Assembly (NCBI GenBank): GCA_036924085.1 | Contig: JAVGWX010000013.1 | Coordinates: 48,078,675 to 48,142,674, forward strand | Origin: Ariolimax columbianus | Lineage: Eukaryota; Mollusca; Gastropoda; Stylommatophora; Arionidae | Direction of reading: 5' to 3' | DNA: 64,000 nucleotides | Made by a program: the position numbers and the translations under genes | In this document: piece by piece, positions 43,998 through 55,911 of the stretch | Layout: each line of letters starts with the position of its first letter | Position numbering within the stretch: position 1 is the stretch's first letter | The notes under the pieces: model-generated | Told to the model about the DNA's origin: nothing | Seen by the model: only the letters and a program-made list of their open reading frames with translations | The model's database searches: none

Positions 43998-44690
43998 GTA
44001 GTCTGCTTAGCCTTAGTCACAGTCTTAGTCTCAGTCTTAGTCACAGTCTTAGTCTTAGTCTCAGTCTTTGTCATAGTCTTAGTCTTAGTCTTACACTTAG
44101 TATTAGTCATAGTATTAGTCACATTCTTAGTCTTAGCCACAGTCTTAGTCTTACACTTAGTCTTAGTCTTAGTCTTACACTTAGTCATAGTCTTAGCCTT
44201 ACACTTAGTCATAGTCACAGTCTTAGTCTTACATTTAGTCTTAGTCTGAGTCTTAGTCTTAGTCATAGTTTCAGTCTTAGTCTTAGTCTTACATTTAGTC
44301 ATAGTCTTAGCCTTACACTTTGTCATATTCTTACACTTAGTCATAGTCACAGTCTTAGTCTTACACTTAGTCTTAGTTTCAGTCTTAGTCTTAGTCTTAC
44401 ACTTAGTACTTAGTCTTAAACTTAGTCTTAGTCTTACACTTAGTCATAGTCTTAGCCTTACACTTAGTCATAGTCTTAGCCTTACACTTAGTCATAGTCT
44501 TAGCCTTACACTTAGTCATAGTCACAGTCTTAGTCTTAGTCATAGTCTTAGCCTTACACTTAGTCATAGTCAGTCTTATTCTTACACTTAGTCTTAGTCT
44601 TACACTTAGTCATAGTCTTAGCCTTACACTTAGTCATAGTCACAGTCTTAGTCTTACACTTAGTCTTAGTCTCAGCCTTAGTCTTAATCC
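43998..44690 (-). repeat. TTAGTC-type hexamer array with TTACAC variants
   Basis: Hexamers CTTAGT, CATAGT, CACAGT, CTTACA in irregular larger blocks (for example CATAGTCTTAGCCTTACACT recurring at 44150-44640). Minus-strand ORF (TKTKTKCK) is an artefact. Confidence 0.93.
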
Positions 44691-44809
44691 ACATGTACTT
44701 CCACAAAGGGCATAAGCCCCTCTGCTGTGAGCTGGATGTAGCCAGGAGGAGAAATTTCCTGCCAAGCGGGCTAGGCTCGAGCAGCTTATTACTCCACTAA
44801 TCAGGGTGG

Positions 44810-45150
44810 TGGTTATTGTTGTTCAATGCCCACAATGAGTAGGTTACTCTTTTGTGCGGCCTGAAAGGGTTGTTAAGTGGCGGATTTTCGTAGTTTCCCC
44901 ACATCCAGAAAGTGCTGATGAAGGTGGACCGTGGTCCTCCAGGCATTTATACTATGCTTGGCTTCATCTGCGTGTCGCTCACTACTACGGGGATCACGTC
45001 GAACCTCACCTTGTTAGCCAGACTGTTGTCCTCGACAGCAGCCCGTTTCCAGGACGACCAACGAGGAAGTCAGGTGAAGGTCTCGGGCAGTATATTTCTC
45101 CTGACCCTGGCTAACATTGTCTGATTAGTATGTTTTACCTGATTAGACGT
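44810..45150 (-). mobile_element. Family A repeat, minus strand, full length
   Basis: TTATTGTTGTTCAATGCCCA (tail), AATGAGTAGGTTACTCTTTT, CTACTACGGGGATCACGTCG, TTTCCAGGACGACCAACGAG, CTGACCCTGGCTAACATTGT. Confidence 0.82.
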
Positions 45151-46019
45151 TAGCCTCATTATCCATGGAAGGTGGTTAACTGATGTGCGTGTCTATCTTA
45201 ATAAACACAAACACTAGAGCAAAGTAGACCCGCAGCCTGATAGGCACCATCAATGCTGCTCTTAATAAACCTCCTAACCATGGCCGGTGCTGTGCCATAT
45301 CACACAGTTAGTCCCCTCTTACGACATCCTCTCTGTGGGGGCAGTGGTGCTATTCTTGTCCTTGTCACACACATAGACGCCGCCAAACCACTCGGTTGAC
45401 CATATGTAGTTGTAACCCTAAACTCCGGCTGTAGCAAACAAGGGACAAGAAGAAGAGTAGAGTATGTCGAAGCCGACTGGGTGAATCCGAGAAATCATAT
45501 CCCCGTTTAATTCATTTTAAGCACGCAGCACTGGTTTCTAAATCTGCACTGATCGAATATTTCCATCAGCTCCCCCCTTATGTAACTTCTCTTCTATAAG
45601 TGTTGTAGACGCAAGGTGTATCGCCCCGCGAGAAACTGTTTTCGAGAGCAGATGAACTAATCGATTAGGTGGATTCTAGTTACATATGATTGCTTGGGAA
45701 TGATTCATGATTTGTGGATTAACCTGGATTACTCCAAAGGTGGAGCCATGGATTATCTGGATTTATCGGCAGCCTGATTGAAGGTAAATATACTCAAAAA
45801 GTTCATGCTTGCTTTAAAATTAGTATTAGTTATACGTGTTTAAAACACGTTTTGTTCTGTTTGTTGTTTCTGGTTTTGATTTTATTTTTAAAGAGCCAGT
45901 GGCGGTAGTGAAGGTCAACAGTTGATTAAAAACTTGTGAAGGGAAATGCACAAAGGTCAAGCTCAGGCCGATAGGAGACGATCATTCTGTTACAGTGCCG
46001 CCTCTGGAAATTATTTCTA
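45151..46019. other. Unassigned spacer
   Basis: No repeat or coding similarity recognised. Confidence 0.35.
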
Positions 46020-46240
46020 TCTTTCTCTCTCTCTCTCACGCTCTCTCTCTCACTCTCTCTCTCTCTCTCTCTCTCTCTTCTTGGGTGGGTGGATCTTAGG
46101 TTCTTGGGTGGGTCTTTTTTGCTTGGGTGAGTGGGTCATTTGAGTCTTGGGTGGGTAGGTGTGTGTGGGTGGGTTTTGGGTCGGTGAGTATGGGTTGAAT
46201 TGGGTTGTTGGATGGATGGGTGCGTGCGTGGGTAAGTGCA
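46020..46240 (+). repeat. (TC)n then G-rich GGTGGGT repeat
   Basis: CTCTCTCT 46023-46079, then irregular GGGTGGGT/GGATGGATGG runs to ~46232 with G-triplets at short spacing. Confidence 0.85.
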
Positions 46241-46284
46241 CACAATAAAGTTTATATTATATATATATAAGCAGTTATTGTTGT

Positions 46285-46605
46285 TGTTTTTATATACTGA
46301 TCAGACATGTTAGTCAGGTTCAGACAAAACATACTGGTCATGAACCTCACATTGGCTTCCTCGTGGCCCTTTCTAGTCTGGCTGAGGAGGTGAGGAATCT
46401 ACGTGATCCCCGTAGTAGCGAGCGATACGCAGATGAAGCCAAGCATAGCGCAACCGCCTGGAGAACACCGGTCAACGTTTATCAGCACGATCGGTATGTG
46501 AGGAAAGGTACGACAACCCGCCACATAACGTCCTTTGTACGGCGCACATTGTTTGCATTCAACATCATCAACAACAATAGCAACAACAACAACAACAACA
46601 ACATA
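46285..46605 (+). mobile_element. Family A repeat, plus strand, with (CAA)n tail
   Basis: CAGACATGTTAGTCAGGTTC, CATTGGCTTCCTCGTGGCCC, CTACGTGATCCCCGTAGTAG, CAACCCGCCACATAACGTCC and tail CAACAACAACAACAACAACA at 46580. Confidence 0.83.
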
Positions 46606-48322
<1,717 letters not shown>

Positions 48323-48650
48323 AATGCCACAATGAGTATGATTACTCTTTTGTGCGAAATAAAAAGGACGTTAAGTGACGGGTTGTCGTAGCTTTCATCA
48401 CATCCCGAGCGTGCTGATGAAGGCGGACCAGAGCCCTCTAGCCGGTTGTGCTATGCTTGGCTTCACCTGCGTGTTGCTCAATATTACAATACTACGGGGA
48501 TCACGTCGATCCCTCATCTTGTTAGCAGGCTGCAATGAAAGCAGCCCGTTTCCAGGAACGTCGACGACAAAAGCCAAGGTGTCGGTTTTGGCCAGTTTGT
48601 TTTGCTTAACCATGACTAACATGTTTGATCATTATGTTTTGCGTGACGTT
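48323..48650 (-). mobile_element. Family A repeat, minus strand, with expanded tail
   Basis: AATGCCACAATGAGTATGAT, GGACGTTAAGTGACGGGTTG, ATCCCGAGCGTGCTGATGAA, GGGGATCACGTCGATCCCTC, TTTCCAGGAACGTCGACGA, GACTAACATGTTTGATCATT. Confidence 0.83.
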
Positions 48651-48664
48651 AGTTTTACGGACAT

Positions 48665-49255
48665 GAGAATAAGTTGTGGTGTCAGGTTAGGGGGAGGTGG
48701 TTGTGGTGTCAGGGTAGAGGGAGTGGTTGTGGTGTCAGGGTAGGGGGAGAGGTTGTGGTGTCAGGGTAGGGGGAGACGTTGTGGTGTCAGGGTAGGGGGA
48801 GTGATTGTGGTGTCAGGGTAGGGGGAGAGGTTGTGTGTCAGTGTAAATGGGGAGAGTTTGTGGTGTCAAGGTAGGGGGAGTGGTTGTGGTGTCAGGGTAG
48901 GGGGAGTGGTTGTGGTGTCAGGTTAGGGGGAGAGGTTGTGTGTCAGGGTAGGGTGAGTGGTTGTGGTGTCAGGAAAGGGGGAGTGGTTGTGATGTCAGGG
49001 AAGGGCGAGTGATTGTGGTGTCAGAGTAGGGGGAGAGGTTGTGGTGTCAGGGTAGGGGGAGTGGTTGTGGTGTCAGGGTAGGGTGAGAGGTTGTGTGTCA
49101 GGGTAGGGGGAGTGGTTGTGGTGTCAGGTTAGGGGGAAGTGGTTGTGGTGTCAGGGTAGGGGGAGTGGTTGTGGTGTCAGGTTAGGGAGAAGTGGTTGTG
49201 GTGTCAGGTTAGGGGGAGAGGTTGTGGTGTCAAGGTAGGGGGAGTGGTTGTGGTG
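48665..49255 (+). repeat. G-rich 26-bp minisatellite, ~23 copies
   Basis: GTGTCAGGGTAGGGGGAGTG plus GTTGTG. GAGTGG/GAGAGG variants and GTTAGGGGGA units are interspersed. Dense G-runs on the plus strand. Confidence 0.94.
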
Positions 49256-49530
49256 CCCAGGACAGGGGAAGTAAGCTGTGCTGCCCCTTGACAAGACATA
49301 TATGTCGTAGTGCCCAAGACAAGAGAAGTAAGTCGTAGTGCCCAGGACAGGGGAACTAAGCTGTAGTGCCCCGGAACGGTGAAGTAAGTCGTGGTCCCAG
49401 GACAGAGAAAAGTAAGTCGTGGTCGGCAGGATAGGGAAAGTGTGTTGTTGTGCCCAGGACAGGGAAGTAAGTCGGGATGTCCTGAACAGGGAAAGTAAGT
49501 TGTAGTGCCCGGGACAGTAAGTAATCATGT
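49255..49530 (+). repeat. ~30-bp degenerate repeat, ~9 copies
   Basis: GTGCCCAGGACAGGGGAAGT followed by AAGCTGTA or AAGTCGTA. It continues the 26-bp array (shared GTGGTTGTGGTG start). Confidence 0.85.
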
Positions 49531-50299
49531 ATGCCACTGTCACCTCATGGCAGCACCATCTCTGAGTCTTTTATACAATGTAACTGCTTTTCCGATTTCC
49601 AATTGTTACGGAAGAAGACTGTGTCTACAGTTTGAAATCATGTTTAAGAACGCAAGAGCTTGATCGATTGAGACTAGGTGTAAACCTCCCTAGGGCGCGG
49701 TTGATCAAATTGCTAATACATCAGCACAATATCGATTTCAATATGAAGTTCAACGATTGACCTGTGTATCTTAGCGATGGGCTACTGTAAACCTCATAAT
49801 ATTGTAACTTCTCATAGTTTAGTGTTTCTAAATATTATTTGTGCACAAAACACGAGTCGGGCTGGAAGTGTTGCATGAGAGGATGCAATATGAGTGTGTA
49901 AAACCAATAAGCTAAGTGAACTACCAATATCCGTACCATTTGACATTTGTTAAGACAGAATGAGCGCCTGTTGGTTTGTCCCACATACAGTGACGTCGAC
50001 TGTGTATAACATAATCGCATTATTGATTAAGAAACTGTACATATATGGAGCAATCTGATCGCCAGATGTTGATTCTCCGTCAAGCAAATGTTTCAGCCTT
50101 TGGATTGTTGGTGCTCTAAACGGGGTTTGGGGTGGGTGGAATGGAACCACGTGAGTCAAGACCCACAAGGATCATCTGGATATTGTTTTGTTTTCTTTCT
50201 TGTCAAATATTGTGACCCACAACCTTCTCGGTGCCAGATGTGTGACTTTACAACTCAGCCAGCTTGTCAGGATGATGAAACTGACATTGTAAATATTAT
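49531..50299. other. Unassigned spacer
   Basis: Nothing recognised. Confidence 0.35.
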
Positions 50300-50690
50300 T
50301 TGGCTTGGCTTGGCTTCGTTCATTCTCAATCTCCCACTACCAAACACTGAAAGCTTAAGTGGCAGAATGTAGTCCAGAGATCGGAATGTGTTGTGTCGTA
50401 GTTTACAGCTTGACTGCGATATTTGCACCTTTCGGTCCAACACATCCGACTTCAGCAAACATTTTTTGAGTACCGGGCTAGCATTCCCTCTTCAATCCCT
50501 TCTCTTTAGCCAGTCTGTCCTGCTGCAGCCTGTTATGCAGGATCACCGCGGGGAGGTGTAGAAGGGTCTTGGCAGCTCTGGTTCGCTGGCTCTGACGCTA
50601 GCAGTCAGCTATGGGTAGCTGACCGCTGCAGTTTATGCGCTGCTCAGCGTCTTGATCCCAAATTGTCCATATGACAGAAGCCATTTTTCT
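50300..50690 (-). mobile_element. Family B repeat, minus strand, longest copy
   Basis: TCGTTCATTCTCAATCTCCC, CGGAATGTGTTGTGTCGTAG, TTTCGGTCCAACACATCCGA, TTAGCCAGTCTGTCCTGCTG, GGTGTAGAAGGGTCTTGGCA, GCTAGCAGTCAGCTATGGG. Defines ~390 bp of the family; the 5' end was not found. Confidence 0.75.
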
Positions 50691-50799
50691 AGCTCCGTAC
50701 CTGCATCACGTGGTTTGTTTATGATGTTCCCTATGTAAGAAATCACTATCTCAACCAATGGAGTTCCTCCTGCAAGTTAAGTTGTCATGTTAGCCGTCT

Positions 50800-51045
50800 G
50801 AGTGTAGCCTTGTCAACAGTGAGCTGACTTGCTGGACTAGGATTACAACGAAGCAAGGTTCAAATTCACGGACAAACAGACAAAATATATGAGCTGTGGT
50901 TCGTGCGTGGTACGAGCGTTCCTCCAGTTGACGCAGCTGTAAATGGGTACCTGACGAATAAGTTGGGGAAGGTAAAAACAGCTAGGAATGGAATTGACCA
51001 CCCCACCTCAAATAGGATGTGGCTTAGGGCATGACGAGTTATCTT
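50800..51045 (+). mobile_element. S2 SINE, plus strand
   Basis: GTGAGCTGACTTGCTGGACT (A-box region), AAGGTTCAAATTCACGG (B-box-like), CAGCTGTAAATGGGTACCTG, ACGAATAAGTTGGGGAAGGT, GGAATTGACCACCCCACCTC, GGATGTGGCTTAGGGC. The cleanest core of the family. Confidence 0.7.
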
Positions 51046-51092
51046 CATCCACGACGGCAATTACTGCCATGGGACTGTGCTTTATGTTGTAT

Positions 51093-51750
51093 ATTGCAAG
51101 AATTTGTATACTGCAAGAGTGTGTATACTTCAAGAATTTGTATACTGCAAGAATTTTTATACTGCAAGAATCTGTATACTTCAAGAATTTGTATACTGCA
51201 AGAATTTGTATACTGCAAAAATTTGTATGCTGCAAGAATTTGTATACTGCAAGAATTTGTATACTGCAAGAATTTGTTTACTGCAAGAATTTGTTTAGTG
51301 CAAGAATTTGTATACTGCCAGAATTTGTATACTGCAAGAATTTGTATACTGCAAGAATTTGTATACTGCAAGAATTTGTTTAGTGCAAGAATTTGTTTAC
51401 TGCAAGAATTTGTAAACTGCAAGAATTTGTATACTGCAAGAATTTGTATACTGCAAGAATTTGTTTACTGCAAGAATTTGTATACTGCAAGAATTTGTTT
51501 ACTGCAAGAATTTGTATACTGCCAGAATTTGTATACTGCAAGAATTTGTATACTGCAAGAATTTGTATACTGCAAGAATTTGTTTAGTGCAAGAATTTGT
51601 TTACTGCAAGAATTTGTTTACTGCAAGAATTTGTTTACTGCAAGAATTTGTTTACTGCAAGAATTTGTTTGTTTACTGCAAGAATGTGTTTACTGCAAGA
51701 ATGTGTTTACTGCAAGAATTTGTTTACTGCAAGAATTTTTATACTAAATT
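51093..51750 (+). repeat. 17-bp tandem repeat, ~38 copies
   Basis: TATACTGCAAGAATTTG with variants TTTACTG, TTTAGTG and CTGCCAG. One GTTT insertion near 51668. All long ORFs (17-residue period) are artefacts. Confidence 0.96.
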
Positions 51751-51889
51751 GCTGGAAGATCCTCTCTTCTATATTTGGAATTGGCCAGGAATAGTCCAAA
51801 AGACTTTTGGAGGGTCATGGGATCACAAAAATAAGTGAGCAGTCGGTGACTGAACACGAAACCCACAATCTACATTAGCTCAAGAAACA

Positions 51890-52700
51890 GTACCCAAGCG
51901 ATTAATTGACACGTGTGTACACAGAAGGATTGGCTACGTAGAGCGGAAAGAGTGGAATCTACATCGCGCACTCCAACGGCGACATAGAGAACCACTCCAT
52001 ACCAGCAAGAGAGACGTGTACCAAGTTTACAGCGGAGTCATCAGTTGTACATGCAGCAACTCAGATTCTTACCAGCCAAAAGAAAACTACAAGAGATGGT
52101 CGTTCTAACAAACTCAAGGGGCCTACTTTAATACATATAAAGCCCTAAACAAGATAGACTTTTGCATGAAATAAAATATCTCACCGTGCAGCTGTTTAAA
52201 AATAAAAAAAAGGTTTAGTCATATAGAGGATTCCGAGAAGAAAGATGAAGTAGCAAAAACCGGAAGGAACGACACACATACACGCCATTCACAGAGATAT
52301 ACGGAAGCAAAGGCACTCATAAAATAATCCATGAACAGAACACGGAATAGAGAGACCAGCACAAAGAATACAAACCAGACACTGACCGCATAGACAAACT
52401 TTGCAAAAATGGGCAAACAACGATCTTCAATCTCAGAACTGGGCAGACGGAAGGTCCACCCCTACAAAATGGGCAACGGAGACCGCCACAAACGATTGCG
52501 AAGCATCCAAGCAAACAGCAGGACATATCCTAAAGGACTGTCCCACCTATGCAGACCAAAGAGATGCAGAGTCGCCCGGGGAAGCGACTATGCTAGAAAA
52601 GCTGAGAGGGGGTGGGGGGGGGGGGGAGACCGCGAACACCTGAAAAACATATTCTCTTTAGTGAACCTCGCCGGGCTAGAAACATAGCATCAGTTGATCG
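51890..52700 (+). pseudogene. LINE type III: RNase H start and C-terminus
   Basis: From ~51915: VYTEGLAT, then GIYIAHSNGDIENHSIPARE, TCTKFTAESSVVHAATQIL (the RNase H start; the first Asp block YTDG reads YTEG, and Glu is present in FTAE). Then RYTEAKALIK, DKLCKNGQTTIFNLRTGQTE, HILKDCPTYADQRD, EHLKNIFSLVNLAGLET and a stop. The block with HCG..GNE.AD is missing between ~52140 and ~52240, so there is an internal deletion. Several frameshifts. It ends in the (GAA)n tract that follows. Confidence 0.82.
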
Positions 52701-52915
52701 AAGAAGAAGAAGAAGAAGAAGAAGAAGAAAAAAGGAAGGAAGGAAGGAAGGGGTGGGGGGAAGAAGGAGGGGGGAGGAAGGAAGGAGGGGGGAATGAAGG
52801 AAGACGGGGGGAAGGAAGGAAGGGGAAGGAAAGAAAGAAAAAAGGAAAGAAAGAAGGAAAGAAAGAAAGAAGGGAAGAAAGAAGAAGGAGGAGGAAGAAT
52901 TGATGGTACGGTAAG
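52692..52915 (+). repeat. (GAA)n then GGAAGG/GAAAGAAA polypurine tract
   Basis: Starts with GAAGAAGAAGAAGAAGAAGA right at the 3' end of the LINE type III copy and continues as irregular purines. Likely an expanded LINE tail. Confidence 0.9.
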
Positions 52916-53429
52916 ATGATCATGTTTTCTGCAAAGGCCTGACCTTTTAACTGAATAAATAAGATACACTTAATTCCATTTCTGGCACGTTCTCTGGTTT
53001 CTTCCCTAATCCATTCTACTGGCAACAGAAACATAAAAGACTGAAATAAGACATCTCTGACGAACCACAGATTTAATGGTAAATTATTCCTTAAGTTGTC
53101 CCTCCTGCAGAACTCATACACAACACACGCCCCAAACGCCATCTTTGCTATGCTAATGGTCTTTCGAGGGAACATTTCGTGTTGAAGTAGTTTTCAGAGA
53201 GTATCCCTATCAACGCTCTCAAAGGTGTTTGTCATCGTCAGCAGAGTTGATGGACAGACTTGACGTTCATTTTAACGACAGGCTTACAATTATTCACAAT
53301 GTAGCTACCAGGTCCCTCCCTACATGAGCGGAATGCCTGAAATGTGCTTGTTCGTCTCCTACTCTGGTATCCATTACTTTTTGCTAGTATTTAAATGATA
53401 TATTTGATTAATATTTTGTCCAGCAGTGA
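52916..53429. other. Unassigned spacer
   Basis: Nothing recognised. Confidence 0.35.
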
Positions 53430-54440
53430 ACCTTTTCCTAAACATTATGAAAACTAAGATAATGTCCGCCGACGAAACAGGACTGCAACCCTCAGATGGC
53501 TATTAATAATGAAGAAATCGAAAATGTCACATTTTAAATACCTTGGCTCTACGTCATCCAACCACGGAGACTGCTTAAAAAAAATTAGAAGACGGTTGGC
53601 CATGGCACAACAACATGCACAATTTATGGCATAATACTAACAAGCGACTAAAACTGAAGATCCTGAGAACATATTCCCTGTGGCAATGTATGGCATAATA
53701 CTAACAAGCGACTAAAACTGAAGATCCTGAGAACATATTCCCTGTGGCAATGTATGGCATAATACTAACAAGCGACTAAAACTGAAGATCCTGAGAACAT
53801 ATTCCCTGTGGCAATGTATGGCATAATACTAACAAGCAACTAAAACTGAAGATCCTGAGAACATATTCCATGTGGCAATGTATGGCATAATACTAACAAG
53901 CAACTAAAACTGAAGATCCTGAGAATGTACATATTCCCTGTGGCAATGTATGGCATAATACTAACAAACGACTAAAACTTAAGATCCTGAGAATGTACAT
54001 ATTCCCTGTGCCAATGTACGGGCGCGAGGCATGGACTATGACACAGGCAAGGAAGAAAATTGGAGCGTTCGAAGCAAAGTGTTACAGAAGAATCCCAAGA
54101 ACACCTGAGATAAAGAAAGTGACAACTAAAACCATCATAGAAGACCTTAATATTGCAGAAAACTGGCTCATAAACAATGTTATGTTTCGGAAGTTGATAT
54201 TTGTCGGCCACGTCAAACGTCATGACGGACAGGAAAGAACGGTCATGGAGGGCATGGTACCTGGAAGGCGACGCAGGGGTCGACCAAAGCGAAGGTGGAT
54301 ACAAGATATCAAGGATACTCTAAACATGAACATGGAGCAGGCGGGACGATTTGACTGCAGACCGAGATTCATGTCGGTAGGCTGTGATGAGAGCTACATG
54401 ATGATGTGGGGAAAAAGCGATACTCTTCTATAATTGTTAT
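53430..54440 (+). pseudogene. LINE type I RT C-terminal region with internal 64-bp array
   Basis: Before the array: NEEIENVTF and KIRRRLAMAQQHAQFMA-like residues in shifted frames (the F.YLGS...G.C...I..R...A region). After it, an open frame from ~53993: MYIFPVPMYGREAWTMTQAR, KKIGAFEAKCYRRIPRTPEI, IAENWLINNVMFRKLIFVGH, VKRHDGQERTVMEGMVPGRR, RRGRPKRRWIQDIKDTL. About 145 codons remain open after the array. The array copies codons for RLKLKILR and FPV just upstream of MYG.EAWT. Confidence 0.88.
53627..54010 (+). repeat. 64-bp tandem repeat, 6 copies, inside a LINE ORF
   Basis: TGGCATAATACTAACAAGCG, ACTAAAACTGAAGATCCTGA, GAACATATTCCCTGTGGCAA, TGTA. Starts at 53627, 53691, 53755, 53819, 53883 and 53951 (the fifth unit has 4 extra bases, GTAC). 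The first and last units merge with LINE coding sequence. Confidence 0.95.
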
Positions 54441-54639
54441 ATTCCCGTAATTCGTCTTTCTTTGGTAGTTCAGACCCATCTCAATTTCCAATGCACCCGC
54501 TGCTGTTTTAAATTCTTCCCTACCAAACATTAAGATTTAGCAAAATACAGTCAGTCCGTCTGGTATCCATTTAGCCATTATTTGACAATGTTAAAACTAG
54601 TATCTTAGACTTACATAAGTGAAGAAAGACTTACGTCTG

Positions 54640-55005
54640 GCCAGGCAAAATATACTGATCAGACATGGTGAGGGTCAGGCAAAACATACTGATCAGACAT
54701 GTTAGTCAGGGTCAGGCAAAACATACTGGCCAAGATCCTCACCTTGGCTTCTTCGTAGCCATTCCTAGAAACGGGCTGTTTTTATGGCAGCATGGCTGAC
54801 AAGGTGAGGGATCGACCTGATCCCCGTAGTAGTGAGTGACAATCAGATAAAGAATAGCATAGCCCAACCGCCAAGAGAACCTCGGTCCACTTTCGTCAGC
54901 ACGCTCGTGGTGTGAGGAAAGCTACTGCAGCCGCCCACTTAACGTTCTTTTCAGGGCGCACAAAAAAGCAACTTTTTCACTGTGGGCAGTGGAAAAACAA
55001 CAACC
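54640..55005 (+). mobile_element. Family A repeat, plus strand, two head units
   Basis: CTGATCAGACATGGTGAGGG and CTGATCAGACATGTTAGTCA heads, CACCTTGGCTTCTTCGTAGC, GATCCCCGTAGTAGTGAGTG, CACTTAACGTTCTTTTCAGG and a GGAAAAACAACAACC end. Confidence 0.83.
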
Positions 55006-55029
55006 AATTTAGACGAAGTGGCAAACCAA

Positions 55030-55679
55030 CGGGCCGTGTTCAAATTAAACCGGGCTTAACAGCACCAGACGAACATACGTACGATGAGCATAATAACGAC
55101 ACTTCAGGTGTAAACCGCACATAGCAACCGTCAAGTTTGCAAACATTTATTATCGTCCGACTCATAGTTTCCTCAGCAGACCTTTGAAAACATGGCGAGT
55201 GTGACACGGAATCCGTCTAGAGTTGATCAGCGAGCAGTGATTCGGTTTCTAATAGCTGAAGGATGTCGAGCAGTTGATATTCATCGCAGAATGCAGGCAG
55301 TGTATGGTGACAAAAGTGTGTCGAAGACAACAATGAAGAACTTGACATCGATGTTGAAAGAGTGACGTGAGGTAACGAAAGATTTTCCAAGACCAGGTCA
55401 GGTGCATATCCTTGCGACAGAAAATGCCATCGCCAAAATGTATGCAGCAATTCGGACGTATAGTCACCGGGGCTTACGTTCGCTGGGTAGAGGAATTCAC
55501 TCTGTCAATAGGGACAGTTCAAATGGTGGTTTACAAGAAACTGAGGTATCGGAATGTGTTCATAATGGGTACCGATACAGCAGTTTCTCTTGTGCTGTTT
55601 ACGCCTGAAGTGACATCATCATGTGCATCGTACGTTTGTTCACTTGTAGTTTGGTCCGGTTTCATTTGAACACGCCTCG
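55030..55679 (+). mobile_element. 650-bp non-autonomous mariner-type element with ~90-bp inverted ends
   Basis: The left end CGGGCCGTGTTCAAATTAAA and the reverse complement of the right end CGAGGCGTGTTCAAATGAAA stay alignable for ~90 bases each (to TTCAGG.GTAAAC). A TA follows the right end at 55680-55681; the left flank reads AA, perhaps a mutated TA. The middle codes for the transposase N-terminus only, so the catalytic part is deleted. Confidence 0.82.
55192..55600 (+). pseudogene. mariner-type transposase N-terminus (helix-turn-helix region), truncated
   Basis: From the ATG at 55192: MASVTRNPSRVDQRAVIRFL, IAEGCRAVDIHRRMQAVYGD, KSVSKTTMKNL, a stop, then FPRPGQVHILATENAIAKMY. After a frameshift: EEFTLSIGTVQMVVYKKLRY. 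These are the two DNA-binding helix-turn-helix units of a mariner-like transposase. The DDE/D catalytic domain is absent. At least one stop and one frameshift. Confidence 0.75.
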
Positions 55680-55739
55680 TACATTCCAGGAACAAGATGC
55701 CGGAATACAAGATAAGCACACATCCGCTTATCACTGCAA

Positions 55740-55910
55740 GGGTATTGGATTAAATCCTTGGTTTCAGTATATTCAAGTCTACCGATACGTAAATCGGTAC
55801 CTGATGTATTGTTATGTAAGGAAAATCAGTGAGCAGGACAATTGTCCACCGTACCTTAGAAAATTGACGAGGTCTCTTGCGCATCGGAGCAACCGTAGTG
55901 TCCTCTATGG
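55740..55910 (+). mobile_element. S2-type SINE, diverged, plus strand
   Basis: GGTATTGGATTAAATCC (B-box region), CGTAAATCGGTACCTGATGT (core), then CGTAGTGTCCTCTATGGGAC, which corresponds to the 3' segment GTAGTGTAACTACTATGGGA at 42 kb. Confidence 0.5.
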
Positions 55911-55911
55911 G

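Noticed and set aside
43940..44350. Lys/Thr-rich 136-codon ORF
   Set aside because: Hexamer array artefact.
51031..51838. ORFs with repeats like ILQEFVYCKNLYTAR
   Set aside because: Produced by the 17-bp array in every frame; no start context or flanking coding sequence.
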